Of a stretch of DNA of 39,099 nucleotides, positions 24,628 through 31,685 are shown in pieces. Under the pieces are notes generated by a model. It did not search any database and was not told the origin of the DNA. It worked only from the letters and a program-made list of their open reading frames with translations. Location of the stretch: positions 1 through 39,099 of the forward strand of contig NZ_BOPG01000120.1 in assembly GCF_016863635.1 (NCBI RefSeq). The letters run 5' to 3'. Within the stretch, counting starts at the first letter, position 1; each line of letters opens with the position of its first letter. Made by a program: the position numbers and the translations under genes. The DNA is from Virgisporangium aurantiacum. GTDB taxonomy: Bacteria > Actinomycetota > Actinomycetes > Mycobacteriales > Micromonosporaceae.

Positions 24628-25140
24628 TTATCCGACCAAAGTCGCGAGATCGGTGCCCAGAAGTGCGCGCAACTCCGCGAGCGCGCGCATGCTCTGCGTC
24701 TTCACCAGGCTGGGCGTGACGCCGAGCAGTTCGGCCACGGTGTCGACGCTGTGGTCCTCCCAGTACCGGAGCACCACGATCGCCCGCGCCCGCGGCCCGA
24801 GCCGGCCCAGCGCCTCCATGAGGGTCAGCCGCAGTTCCGGTCCACCCGACCCGTCGACCACCGCCGACGCCGACGGCATCGTGTCGGAGACGACCTCGTG
24901 CGAACTCTTGAGCCGCTTGTGGTCGAGGAACACGCGCACCATCACCTTGGCCGCGTACGCGTCGATGTTGTCGGCCTTGACCACCTTGCGCCACGAGGCG
25001 TAGAGCCGCGACAGCGTGATCTGGGTCAGGTCCTGCGCCAGATGCCAGTCCCGGCAGAGGAGGTAGGCCCGCTGGCGCAGCCGCACCACCCGGGCCTGGG
25101 CGTACTCCTCGAAGTCGAGTTCGGTTCCCCCGCTCTTCAA
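24628..25140 (-). CDS. SigE-family RNA polymerase sigma factor (ECF-like)
   Basis: A 170-residue small sigma-70 protein of the actinobacterial SigE family. Region 2 is DFEEYAQARVVRLRQRAYLLCRDWHLAQDLTQITLSRLYASW, and region 4 is GRLGPRARAIVVLRYWEDHSVDTVAELLGVTPSLVKTQSMRALAEL. There is no extra C-terminal domain. The start is TTG at 25140, whose TTGA shares bases with the TGA stop of the upstream membrane-protein gene, so the two are translationally coupled. The promoter set it controls is not visible here. Confidence 0.88.
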   Translation of the reverse strand: MKSGGTELDFEEYAQARVVRLRQRAYLLCRDWHLAQDLTQITLSRLYASWRKVVKADNIDAYAAKVMVRVFLDHKRLKSSHEVVSDTMPSASAVVDGSGGPELRLTLMEALGRLGPRARAIVVLRYWEDHSVDTVAELLGVTPSLVKTQSMRALAELRALLGTDLATLVG

Positions 25141-26057
25141 GGGCCCACCCCGTCGAACGAGGTGAGGAGCGGCAGCGCCGGGTAGAGATCCTTGGCCTTC
25201 GCCGCCGTCTCGATCATCGTGCGCTCGTCCCAGACCGGACTCAGCCCGATCTGGACGGCCTCGGCGACCGCGAGCACCTCTTCGTCGACGGCGATCTTCG
25301 CCATCGCCGCCCCCCAGTCCCCGTCGGCCAGGCACGAGCCGATGTTCACCTGGATCGCGATGCCGTCGGAGCGGTAGACGTTCACGCCCCGTCGCTGCAC
25401 GCAGTTGGACTCGATCTCGAACGTCTCGACGAGCGCGCCCTTCTCGTCCGTGCACGACGACACCGCGACGCCCGGCGCACTACGGCTGCAGGAGCGCTTG
25501 TTGTCATACCGCGCCATGGCCACCCGGATCATCCCGAATCCGGCCCCGCGGTCGAGGAAGACCTGTACGCCCGTGAACGTGTCGAACCGGCTGCCGGCGA
25601 ACGCGATGGTCGGGCCGTTCGGCAGCGTCGAACCCAATGCCATCAGCACCGCCGCGGGCGGCGCTGTCGGCGGTTGCGACTCGACGCCGTCCGGCCGCCC
25701 GGCCGGGAAGACCGCCATCGTCGGGGTGTCGGGCGGCATCTGCGACCGGCGCCCGGACCGGTCGACCGTCGGCTCGGCCGAGACGTACGGCGCGGTCGTC
25801 GCCGGACCGGCGGTGGCGGGTGGCGCCGCGACGCCGTCGGATCCGGGCGACCCGTCGGGGCGCAGGCTGGACGTCGCCATCCCCACGCCCAGCGCCAGCA
25901 CACCCACGGCGGCGAAGCAGGCGACGCTGCGTTGCACCATCCGGGTCCGGCGCAGGCGTCGCCCGTCCCGGATCGCGTTGTCGACCAGATCACCGATCGG
26001 TGGCGAATCCACCTCGGCGAACTCCGACTCGATCATGCTGCGGAACCGGTCTCCCAT
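25137..26057 (-). CDS. Single-pass membrane protein, sigma-factor partner candidate
   Basis: A 306-residue protein with a short cytosolic N-terminus (about 1-40, Arg-rich near the membrane), one membrane segment (about 44-65) and an outer part of 240 residues. The outer part has a Pro/Thr linker and a terminal domain with four Cys (KRSCS, VSSCTD, ESNCVQ and IGSCLA). There is no recognisable zinc-binding anti-sigma motif (HxxxCxxC). Position and coupling to the sigma gene make it a candidate anti-sigma factor or signal sensor. The order is reversed from the usual sigma then anti-sigma. ATG 26057 has GGGAGGG upstream. Confidence 0.75.
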   Translation of the reverse strand: MGDRFRSMIESEFAEVDSPPIGDLVDNAIRDGRRLRRTRMVQRSVACFAAVGVLALGVGMATSSLRPDGSPGSDGVAAPPATAGPATTAPYVSAEPTVDRSGRRSQMPPDTPTMAVFPAGRPDGVESQPPTAPPAAVLMALGSTLPNGPTIAFAGSRFDTFTGVQVFLDRGAGFGMIRVAMARYDNKRSCSRSAPGVAVSSCTDEKGALVETFEIESNCVQRRGVNVYRSDGIAIQVNIGSCLADGDWGAAMAKIAVDEEVLAVAEAVQIGLSPVWDERTMIETAAKAKDLYPALPLLTSFDGVGP

Positions 26058-26106
26058 GCGGCAACCCTCCCTTCAGGAGGTACGACGGGTCGGCCGGCCG
26101 GATCGG

Positions 26107-27117
26107 TTACGCCGATTCTCGGACGATCAACTCGGTGGGCAGCATGTACGGGCTCTCCACCTGCTCGCCGGCGGCGAGTTTCAGCAGCTGGCGGGCGAGG
26201 CTGCGGCCGATCTCCTGTATCGGCTGGCGCACGGTGGTCAGCGGCGGATCGGCGAACGCCGCCACCGTGTTGTCGTCGAACCCGATCACCGCGACGTCCT
26301 CCGGCACCCGCCGGCCGACCTGCCGCAGGGTCCGGAGCGCCCCGTCGGCCATGAGGTCCGAGGCGGCGAACACCGCGTCGAGGTCGGGGTGCAGTTCGAG
26401 CAACGACTGCATCGCCAGGGCACCGGACCGGCGGGTGAAGTCGCCGTACGCGATCACCGGTTCATGGGTGACGGCGGTCAGATACCCGTTCAGCCGGTCG
26501 ATGCCGGCGACCATGTCGGCCGGCCCGGCGATCGTGGCGACCTTCGTGCGGCCCTGCTCGAACAGGTAGCGCACGGCGTTCTCGGCACCGAGTTCGTTGG
26601 TGGCGTCGACGTACGGCAGCGTGCTGCTCCCGAGCGGACGCCCGTTGCACACCACCGGGATGCCCATGCGTTCGAGCTTCGCCGGCAACGGGTCCTCGCC
26701 GTGGATCGAGAACAGCATCACGCCGTCGACGTGCCCCCCGGCCGCGTACCGCTCGACCCGCGCGTGGCTCTCCCCGGACGCCGACATGATCAGGACGAGC
26801 TGCTTGCCGGCCGCCTCCAGTTCGAGGCTGACGCCGTGGATGACCCCCGCGAAGTACGGGTCGTCGGAGAAGATCCGGGACTGCGGCTCCGACACCACCA
26901 GCGCTATCGCGTCGGTGCGCTGGGTGACGAGGCTACGTGCCGCCTGGTTGGGCACGTAGCCGAGCGCGTCGACCGACCGCATCACCACCTCGCGCAGATG
27001 CGGTGCCACCGACTCCGAACCGTTCACCACGCGTGACACCGTCGCGCGCGAGACACCCGCGTGCGACGCCACCATTTCGAGGGTCGGCCTTTCCCGACCC
27101 ATTCCCCGTTCCACCAC
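26107..27117 (-). CDS. LacI family transcriptional repressor
   Basis: A 336-residue LacI/GalR regulator. Helix-turn-helix TLEMVASHAGVSRATVSRVVNG is at about 12-33, with hinge helix YVPNQAARSLVTQRT. The sugar-binding core includes GPADMVAGIDRLNGY and the terminal FDDNTVAAFADPPLTTVRQP. It is last in an operon with a GH1 beta-glucosidase and a GH16 glucanase, so the effector is probably a beta-glucoside such as cellobiose or laminaribiose. Likely site: the CebR-like palindrome at 30186-30199. GTG 27117 is taken as start; ATG 27102 is an alternative. Confidence 0.92.
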   Translation of the reverse strand: MVERGMGRERPTLEMVASHAGVSRATVSRVVNGSESVAPHLREVVMRSVDALGYVPNQAARSLVTQRTDAIALVVSEPQSRIFSDDPYFAGVIHGVSLELEAAGKQLVLIMSASGESHARVERYAAGGHVDGVMLFSIHGEDPLPAKLERMGIPVVCNGRPLGSSTLPYVDATNELGAENAVRYLFEQGRTKVATIAGPADMVAGIDRLNGYLTAVTHEPVIAYGDFTRRSGALAMQSLLELHPDLDAVFAASDLMADGALRTLRQVGRRVPEDVAVIGFDDNTVAAFADPPLTTVRQPIQEIGRSLARQLLKLAAGEQVESPYMLPTELIVRESA

Positions 27118-27138
27118 GCCGTTGACCCTAGTGAACGC

Positions 27139-28539
27139 TCACCACAATTCGTTACGGGCGATCACGTCGGCATAGAACCTGGCACTCGACTTCGGGATGC
27201 GCCGCTGGGTCCGGTAGTCCACAAAGACCAGGCCAAATCGCTTGTCGTAGCCGAAGGCCCACTCAAAGTTATCCAGCAACGACCACGCGAAGTAGCCGCG
27301 CAGCGGCACTCCCGCCTCGATCGCGCGGTGGCAGGCGCGCAGATGCGAGTCGAAGTAGGCGACGCGCTCCGGGTCGTCGACGGTGCCGTCCGGCCCGATC
27401 TCGTCGTCAAAGGCGGCGCCGTTCTCGGTGACGTACAGCGGCACCGAGGGGTAATTGTCGGACACCATCTTCAGCGTCTGGAAAAGGCCGTCGGGGTCGA
27501 TCTCCCACCCCATCGCGGTCTTCGGCGCGCCGCGTCCGATGTGCCGCACGTCCTCGGCCGCCGGGTGCGGGGAGCCGGCGTCGGGCCCGTTTCCGTTGGG
27601 GGCCGCCACCACGTTCGTCGTGTAGTAGTTGATCCCCAGCATGTCGATCTTCGTCGAGATCGTCGCGAGGTCACCGTCCTGAACGAAGCCGAAGTCGGTG
27701 ATCGCCGCGACGTCCCGGACCACGTCCTCCGGATACGTTCCGAGCAGCAGCGGGTCGAGGTAGAGCCGGTTGGCCACGCCGTCGATCCGCCGGGCCGCGT
27801 CGAGGTCGGCGGCGGCGTCCGTCGCGGGCGAGGTCGCGGCCAGGTTCAGCGTGATTCCGACGGTCGCGCTCTCGTTCTGGGACCGGATCGCAGCCGTCGC
27901 CAGCCCGTGCCCGAGCAGCAGGTGGTGCACCGACGCGAGGGCGGCGGCGGGTTCCCGGCGGCCCGGTGCGTGCGCGCCGTTGTGGTACCCGAGCATCGCC
28001 GAGACCCACGGCTCGTTGAGCGTCGTCCAGTACCGCACCCGGTCGCCGAACGCCCCGTGCACGATGGCGGCGTAGTCGGCGAACCGTTCGGCGGTGTCGC
28101 GGGCGGGCCAGCCGCCGGCGTCCTCCAGCACCTGCGGCAGGTCCCAGTGGTACAGGGTGAGCATCGGCTCGATGCCGGCACCCTGTACCTCGTCGAGGAG
28201 CCGCTTGTAGAAGTCCAGCCCGGCCTGGTTGGCCGGGCCGCGGCCGTCCGGTTGCACCCGGGGCCAGGCCACCGAGAACCGGTACGACCGCAGCCCGAGC
28301 GACGACATGATCCCGACGTCTTCGCGGTAGCGGTGGTAGTGGTCACAGGCTTCGTCACCCGTGTCGCCGTTGACGATCGCACCGGGTCGCCGGCTGAACA
28401 CGTCCCAGATCGAGGGCGACCGGCCGTCGGCCGTCGCCGCGCCCTCGATCTGGTACGAGGCGGTGGCCGCGCCCCACAGGAAGTCGGCCGGAAAACGCAC
28501 GGCGGTCTCCAGGCCGGTGTCGGATTGGGTCGATGTCAC
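27139..28539 (-). CDS. GH1 family beta-glucosidase
   Basis: A 466-residue cytosolic GH1 enzyme. Acid/base E176 is in TLNEPW and nucleophile E372 in YVTENGAAF. The opening FPADFLWGAATASYQIEGA is typical of the family, as is the closing SLLDNFEWAFGYDKRFGLVFVDY. It hydrolyses beta-linked disaccharides or short glucans taken up by the cell. There is no signal peptide. GTG 28539 has AGGAAGG upstream. It lies 35 bases after the GH16 gene and 21 bases before the LacI gene, so all three appear co-transcribed. Confidence 0.95.
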   Translation of the reverse strand: MTSTQSDTGLETAVRFPADFLWGAATASYQIEGAATADGRSPSIWDVFSRRPGAIVNGDTGDEACDHYHRYREDVGIMSSLGLRSYRFSVAWPRVQPDGRGPANQAGLDFYKRLLDEVQGAGIEPMLTLYHWDLPQVLEDAGGWPARDTAERFADYAAIVHGAFGDRVRYWTTLNEPWVSAMLGYHNGAHAPGRREPAAALASVHHLLLGHGLATAAIRSQNESATVGITLNLAATSPATDAAADLDAARRIDGVANRLYLDPLLLGTYPEDVVRDVAAITDFGFVQDGDLATISTKIDMLGINYYTTNVVAAPNGNGPDAGSPHPAAEDVRHIGRGAPKTAMGWEIDPDGLFQTLKMVSDNYPSVPLYVTENGAAFDDEIGPDGTVDDPERVAYFDSHLRACHRAIEAGVPLRGYFAWSLLDNFEWAFGYDKRFGLVFVDYRTQRRIPKSSARFYADVIARNELW

Positions 28540-28574
28540 GGGTTGCCTTCCTGTGGGGCGATTGTCTGACGTTG

Positions 28575-29990
28575 TTAGCGGGAGAACGTGAACCAGTTGA
28601 GGTTCACGAAGTCGGCCGGTTGGCCGCTGGTGAAGGTCAGGTAGACGGTGTGGGTTCCGGTGGTGGCCGCGATACTGCCCGGCACGGTGCGCCAGGTCTG
28701 CCAGCCGCCGGTGTTGGCGATCGCGAAACTGCCGATCGGTGCCGCGGTCGGGCTGCCGAGGCGCACCTCGACCAGTCCGCTGACGCCGCCGGCGGCGCCG
28801 GACGCCACCCGCGCCGAGAACGTGCGGGCCGGGTTGCCGTTGCCGAAGTTGACGCCGTCGAAGCGCACCCAGTCGCCGTTGGCCAGCCAGCCGATGTTCT
28901 GGCCGCCGCCGCTGTCGGTGGTGTTCTCCGTCTGCGTGCCGTTCTGGGCGTTGTACGACTCGGCCTGGATGGTGCCGTAGGCGTCGCGGTTGCCCGGGTT
29001 GGGCGGGTTGCTGCTCGGCGGGGTGGTCGGGCCGCCGCCGCGGGTCTGCACGGTGACGTAGTCGACCAGCATCGAGGCGCCCGGCACGGTGGCCGAGGTC
29101 GGCGTGCTGATGCCGGAGACGCCGTTCGGGAAGCCACCGCCCATGGCCACGTTCAGCAGGATGAAGTAGCCGGCGTGCGAGGTCATCTGCGTCCAGTACG
29201 GCTCGCCGACCTGGCTCTGGCTGACGGTGTGGAACTGCTGCCCGTCGACGTACCAGCGGAGCTGGTTGACGGTCGTGTCCCACTCGAAGCGGTACGTGTG
29301 GAACGCGCTCTGGCAGCTGGAGCCGGGGCAGGCGCGGCTGGCGCCGATGCCGTTGAACTCGTTGCACGGCCCGCCGGGCGCGACGCCGCAGTGCAGCACA
29401 CCCCATACGGAGTTGATCCCGTTGACGTTCTCCATGATGTCGAACTCGCCGATGCCGGGCCAGTTCTGGTAGTTGCCCCGGTAGGGCGCGCCGAGCGCCC
29501 AGAACGCCGGCCAGTACCCGAGGGCGGCGTTGCCGGTGATGTTCGGCATCTGGATGCGGCCCTCGATCGCCAGCAGGCCGCCCGCCGGTGGCTTGAAGTT
29601 CGACCGCTGGCTCTCGATGCGGGCCGACGTCCAGGCGTTGCCGTCCCGGAGCGGGGTGATCCGCAGGTTGCCGTTGCCGTCGAGGGCGAGGTTGCGGGTC
29701 TGGTTGGTGTAGGTCTGGATCTCGCCGGTGCCCCAGTTGGCGGGGCCGCCCGGGTACGAGGTGCCGGTGTCGATGATCCAGTTGGCCGAGCTCGGCAGGG
29801 TGTTGGCCGAGCCGACGAAGTCGTCGGTCCACACCGTCGACCAGCCGCTCGGCGGCGGTGGCGCCGAGGCGTTGGCGTTGGTCGTGACGATGCTCGCGCC
29901 GATGAGGACGAGCGCCGACGACCCGGCGATCAGGGCGCGGCGGGCCGTCTTGTTGATCTTTCGGGGGTCACTGCCGGATGGGGGTGACAT
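28575..29990 (-). CDS. Secreted GH16 endo-beta-1,3-glucanase with CBM6
   Basis: A 471-residue secreted enzyme. An export signal with KTARRALIAGSS (possibly Tat) ends near residue 42. The GH16 domain spans about 50-325, with catalytic EFDIME (E182, D184, E187) and flanking WPAFWALG and SQRSNFKPP blocks typical of laminarinase-like members. A Pro/Thr/Asn linker leads to a CBM6 domain (about 350-471) that opens TIQAESYNAQNGTQTE and would bind beta-glucan. Substrates would be laminarin or fungal wall glucan. ATG 29990 has AAGGAACC upstream. It is first gene of the operon. Confidence 0.95.
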   Translation of the reverse strand: MSPPSGSDPRKINKTARRALIAGSSALVLIGASIVTTNANASAPPPPSGWSTVWTDDFVGSANTLPSSANWIIDTGTSYPGGPANWGTGEIQTYTNQTRNLALDGNGNLRITPLRDGNAWTSARIESQRSNFKPPAGGLLAIEGRIQMPNITGNAALGYWPAFWALGAPYRGNYQNWPGIGEFDIMENVNGINSVWGVLHCGVAPGGPCNEFNGIGASRACPGSSCQSAFHTYRFEWDTTVNQLRWYVDGQQFHTVSQSQVGEPYWTQMTSHAGYFILLNVAMGGGFPNGVSGISTPTSATVPGASMLVDYVTVQTRGGGPTTPPSSNPPNPGNRDAYGTIQAESYNAQNGTQTENTTDSGGGQNIGWLANGDWVRFDGVNFGNGNPARTFSARVASGAAGGVSGLVEVRLGSPTAAPIGSFAIANTGGWQTWRTVPGSIAATTGTHTVYLTFTSGQPADFVNLNWFTFSR

Positions 29991-30025
29991 CGCGGTTCCT
30001 TCCGTGGTGGCGGTCGGTCGGAGGT

Positions 30026-30156
30026 GGACCCGCAGCCGGCGGATCGACTCCGACCGGCTGCGGGTCCGTTCGGGCCGCACAGCCGGCGGATCGACTCCGA
30101 CCGACTGCGGGTCCGTTCGGACCCCGCAGCCGGCGGGCGGGCCGGCTGCGGGGTCC
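30026..30156. repeat. 2.6 copies of a 47-bp direct repeat, each forming a hairpin
   Basis: Copies start at 30033, 30080 and 30127 with an exact 47-base period (CAGCCGGCGGATCGACTCCG...). Copy 1 has perfect 14-bp arms (30026-30039 and 30054-30067). Copy 3 is shortened and forms perfect 16-bp arms (30119-30134 and 30141-30156) around a 6-base loop. The array sits between the operators and the GH16 start, so it would be in the 5' leader RNA of the operon. Confidence 0.85.
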
Positions 30157-30168
30157 GAGAGCGCTCCG
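30157..30168. promoter_or_regulatory. Second, imperfect LacI-type operator
   Basis: GAGAGCGCTCCG matches the 30186-30199 site in its central GAGAGCGCTC. The centres are 30 bases apart, about three helical turns, so two dimers could lie on one face. Confidence 0.5.
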
Positions 30169-30185
30169 TGGGCGTTGCGTTGGCT

Positions 30186-30199
30186 AGAGAGCGCTCTCT
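30186..30199. promoter_or_regulatory. CebR/LacI-type operator of the glucanase operon
   Basis: AGAGAGCGCTCTCT is a perfect 14-bp palindrome with the GAGCGCTC core known from the Streptomyces CebR operator (TGGGAGCGCTCCCA). It lies just downstream of the -10 box of the GH16 promoter, where a bound repressor blocks initiation. The LacI protein encoded last in the operon is the likely ligand. Confidence 0.75.
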
Positions 30200-30207
30200 C
30201 AGACCGA

Positions 30208-30236
30208 AGTTTCGCGTCCGGGTCGAGCGATGTCAA
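30208..30236 (-). promoter_or_regulatory. Promoter of the GH16-GH1-LacI operon
   Basis: On the minus strand, TTGACA (30236-30231) and GAAACT (30213-30208) are separated by 17 bases. The predicted start of transcription falls near 30200, at the edge of the palindromic operator, giving a leader of about 210 bases before the GH16 ATG. Confidence 0.6.
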
Positions 30237-30319
30237 TGCCGCGGGTGAGGGCAGCGGGCGGCCGAATGGTCAGGCTAACCGGATGGCGTCACGGGTCCTG
30301 GCAGGCCAGAGTTGACCCC

Positions 30320-30988
30320 ATGATGGCGATGCGGGGCACCGATTTCGACGACGCGGCACTCGACGAGGCCGGCGGTGCTGCAGTGGAAGGTCGCGGGCCG
30401 GTCACCCGGATGACCGCGGCCACCGTTCTCAGCCTGGGCATCCTGATCGCGGTCAACTCCATCGCGATGTCCGGTTCCCCGTACCGCTGGTGGGCCGACT
30501 TCATCATCATCCCCGGCCTGGTCTTCCTGACGCTGAGCGTCGGCCTGCCCCGGGCCGCCCGCGAAACCCGCTTCGTGCTGGCGTGGATGGGCGCCGTCGT
30601 GCTGGCGGTAGCCCTGCTCCTGATGGCCGGCAAAATGGGTGAATACTGGCCCCTGATGATCGTGGTCCCCTGCCTCGGACCCGCCGCCCTGTTCGCCCTG
30701 CGCCCCGCCGACGCGTCCGTGCGCGCGTTCGTCAACACGGTGGCCGGGCTGGCGCTGGTCGGCATCGCCCTGGGCCTGGCGTTCCTCCTCATCCGCGGCG
30801 GCGCGATCGACCCCGGCGACACCCGCTGGTGGTCGTTCGCCATGCTGGCCGCCGCCGGCGTCACCGGCGCCAACGGCCTGATCCTGCTGGCCACCCGCCG
30901 CGGCACCTACTGGTTCTCGATGGCCGTGCTCCTGATCGCCCTCGGCGCCTACACCACCCTGGCCGCCATCGCCGAACTGGGCCGCTAG
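30320..30988 (+). CDS. Multi-pass membrane protein, unknown function
   Basis: A 222-residue integral membrane protein. An acidic N-terminus is followed by about six hydrophobic segments: roughly residues 33-51, 60-76, 88-106, 112-124, 137-158 and 168-215 (two segments). No motif I recognise. ATG 30320 is chosen because upstream in-frame starts run into the operator region; ATGs at 30323 and 30329 are also possible. A cluster of inverted repeats follows its stop. Confidence 0.65.
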   Translation: MMAMRGTDFDDAALDEAGGAAVEGRGPVTRMTAATVLSLGILIAVNSIAMSGSPYRWWADFIIIPGLVFLTLSVGLPRAARETRFVLAWMGAVVLAVALLLMAGKMGEYWPLMIVVPCLGPAALFALRPADASVRAFVNTVAGLALVGIALGLAFLLIRGGAIDPGDTRWWSFAMLAAAGVTGANGLILLATRRGTYWFSMAVLLIALGAYTTLAAIAELGR

Positions 30989-30998
30989 CCACCCCGGC

Positions 30999-31072
30999 GT
31001 CGATCTTGCAGTTGTGCACGCCGAAAAACGGGCGAATTCCGACGAAAGGGCGGACACAACTGCAAGATCGAC
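30999..31072. repeat. 18-bp perfect inverted repeat, GATCTTGCAGTTGTG family, copy 1
   Basis: Left arm 30999-31016 (GTCGATCTTGCAGTTGTG) pairs perfectly with right arm 31055-31072 around a 38-base loop. It starts 10 bases after the membrane gene stop. Confidence 0.9.
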
Positions 31073-31093
31073 AACCGGCGCGCTGTTCCCGGC

Positions 31094-31169
31094 GTCGATC
31101 TTGCAGTTGTGGTGCCTTGTTCGCCCGCATTTGCCCCCGTTCATGGCCCACCACAACTGCAAGATCGAC
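31094..31169. repeat. 21-bp perfect inverted repeat, GATCTTGCAGTTGTG family, copy 2
   Basis: Left arm 31094-31114 and right arm 31149-31169 are perfect; the outer 18 bases are identical to copy 1. The loop (34 bases) differs from the copy 1 loop, so only the arms are conserved. Confidence 0.9.
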
Positions 31170-31223
31170 TCGTGGAGACGAGCGCGGCGAGCGCCACGGG
31201 AACGGGTGCGTGGCACTTTTCCG

Positions 31224-31271
31224 GATCTTGGACTGCAAGAGGGGCCATGGCCCCTCCGGGAGTCCAAGATC
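31224..31271. repeat. Composite inverted repeat with nested palindrome
   Basis: Outer arms GATCTTGGACT (31224-31234) and AGTCCAAGATC (31261-31271) belong to the family seen at 1067-1122. Inside, GAGGGGCCATGGCCCCTC (31239-31256) is a perfect 18-bp palindrome. The stretch ACTGCAAGA after the left arm matches the right arm of the neighbouring GTTGTG family, so the element looks mosaic. Confidence 0.8.
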
Positions 31272-31295
31272 GCACGCGTGGCGAGGGCGCGAGGG

Positions 31296-31559
31296 TCAGC
31301 GCCAGATGGGTTCGGGTTCCGCAGGGGTGACCGTTGGGTGGGGCGCGGTGCGGGTGCTTGCCCGGCGTGGGGGGCGGCCCCGGGTGGGGCGGGGGGCGAC
31401 GGCGCGGCCCAGGGCGAAGGCGTTCGCGACGGCGGCGGCGTGGCGGTCGCAGAGTTCGATTTCGCGGGTGGCGCCTTCCGGGCCGGTGATCACCCAGGTG
31501 TGGGCGGGCTCCTTGCCGCACCGGTCGCATTCCCGCACTTCAACTACTTTGGTCGCCAT
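31296..31559 (-). CDS. Small zinc-site protein, function unknown
   Basis: An 87-residue protein. The N-terminal half has VRECDRCGKEPAHTWVI and IELCDRHAAAV, a CxxC...CxxH set that would bind one zinc. The C-terminal half is Arg/Pro/Thr-rich and probably disordered, with net positive charge suited to nucleic acid contact. Similar small actinobacterial proteins are annotated only as hypothetical. ATG 31559 is preceded by TAGCCT and 7 bases, a leaderless layout that supports the start. Confidence 0.7.
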   Translation of the reverse strand: MATKVVEVRECDRCGKEPAHTWVITGPEGATREIELCDRHAAAVANAFALGRAVAPRPTRGRPPRRASTRTAPHPTVTPAEPEPIWR

Positions 31560-31566
31560 GATCGCC

Positions 31567-31572
31567 AGGCTA
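31567..31572 (-). promoter_or_regulatory. -10 box of a leaderless zinc-site gene
   Basis: On the minus strand TAGCCT, seven bases, then ATG at 31559. No Shine-Dalgarno. Confidence 0.45.
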
Positions 31573-31685
31573 GCGGCTCCAGGATCTTGACGTCCGCTCA
31601 GCACGGGGAACCGATCACCCAAATCGGGCCAATGCACAATACTCGTCACCGGATCGAGGCCAGGTCGTGATGGCCCGCTGTCACG

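Larger units (their letters stand above)
29991..30319. other. Gene-less control region of the glucanase operon
   Basis: This 329-base stretch holds the GH16 promoter, two LacI-type sites and tandem hairpin repeats (separate entries), plus about 80 bases before the plus-strand membrane gene. No credible open frame with normal codon use lies in it. Confidence 0.8.
30989..31295. other. Gene-less region filled by inverted repeats
   Basis: This 307-base convergent gap between the membrane gene and the small zinc-site gene holds three long inverted repeats (separate entries) and no plausible gene. Confidence 0.75.

Noticed and set aside
27139..29832. A single large protein formed by GH16 region plus GH1
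   Set aside because: The GH1 frame is open upstream by chance. GH16 is encoded in another frame with its own stop at 28575, and GH1 has a GTG with a good ribosome binding site at 28539.
30026..30156. CRISPR array suggested by regular repeats
   Set aside because: There are fewer than three units, no distinct spacers (the repeats are back to back), and no cas genes nearby.
31582..31590. Further copy of the GATCTTG repeat
   Set aside because: A single GATCTTGAC half-site without a matching arm within 60 bases; too short to call.
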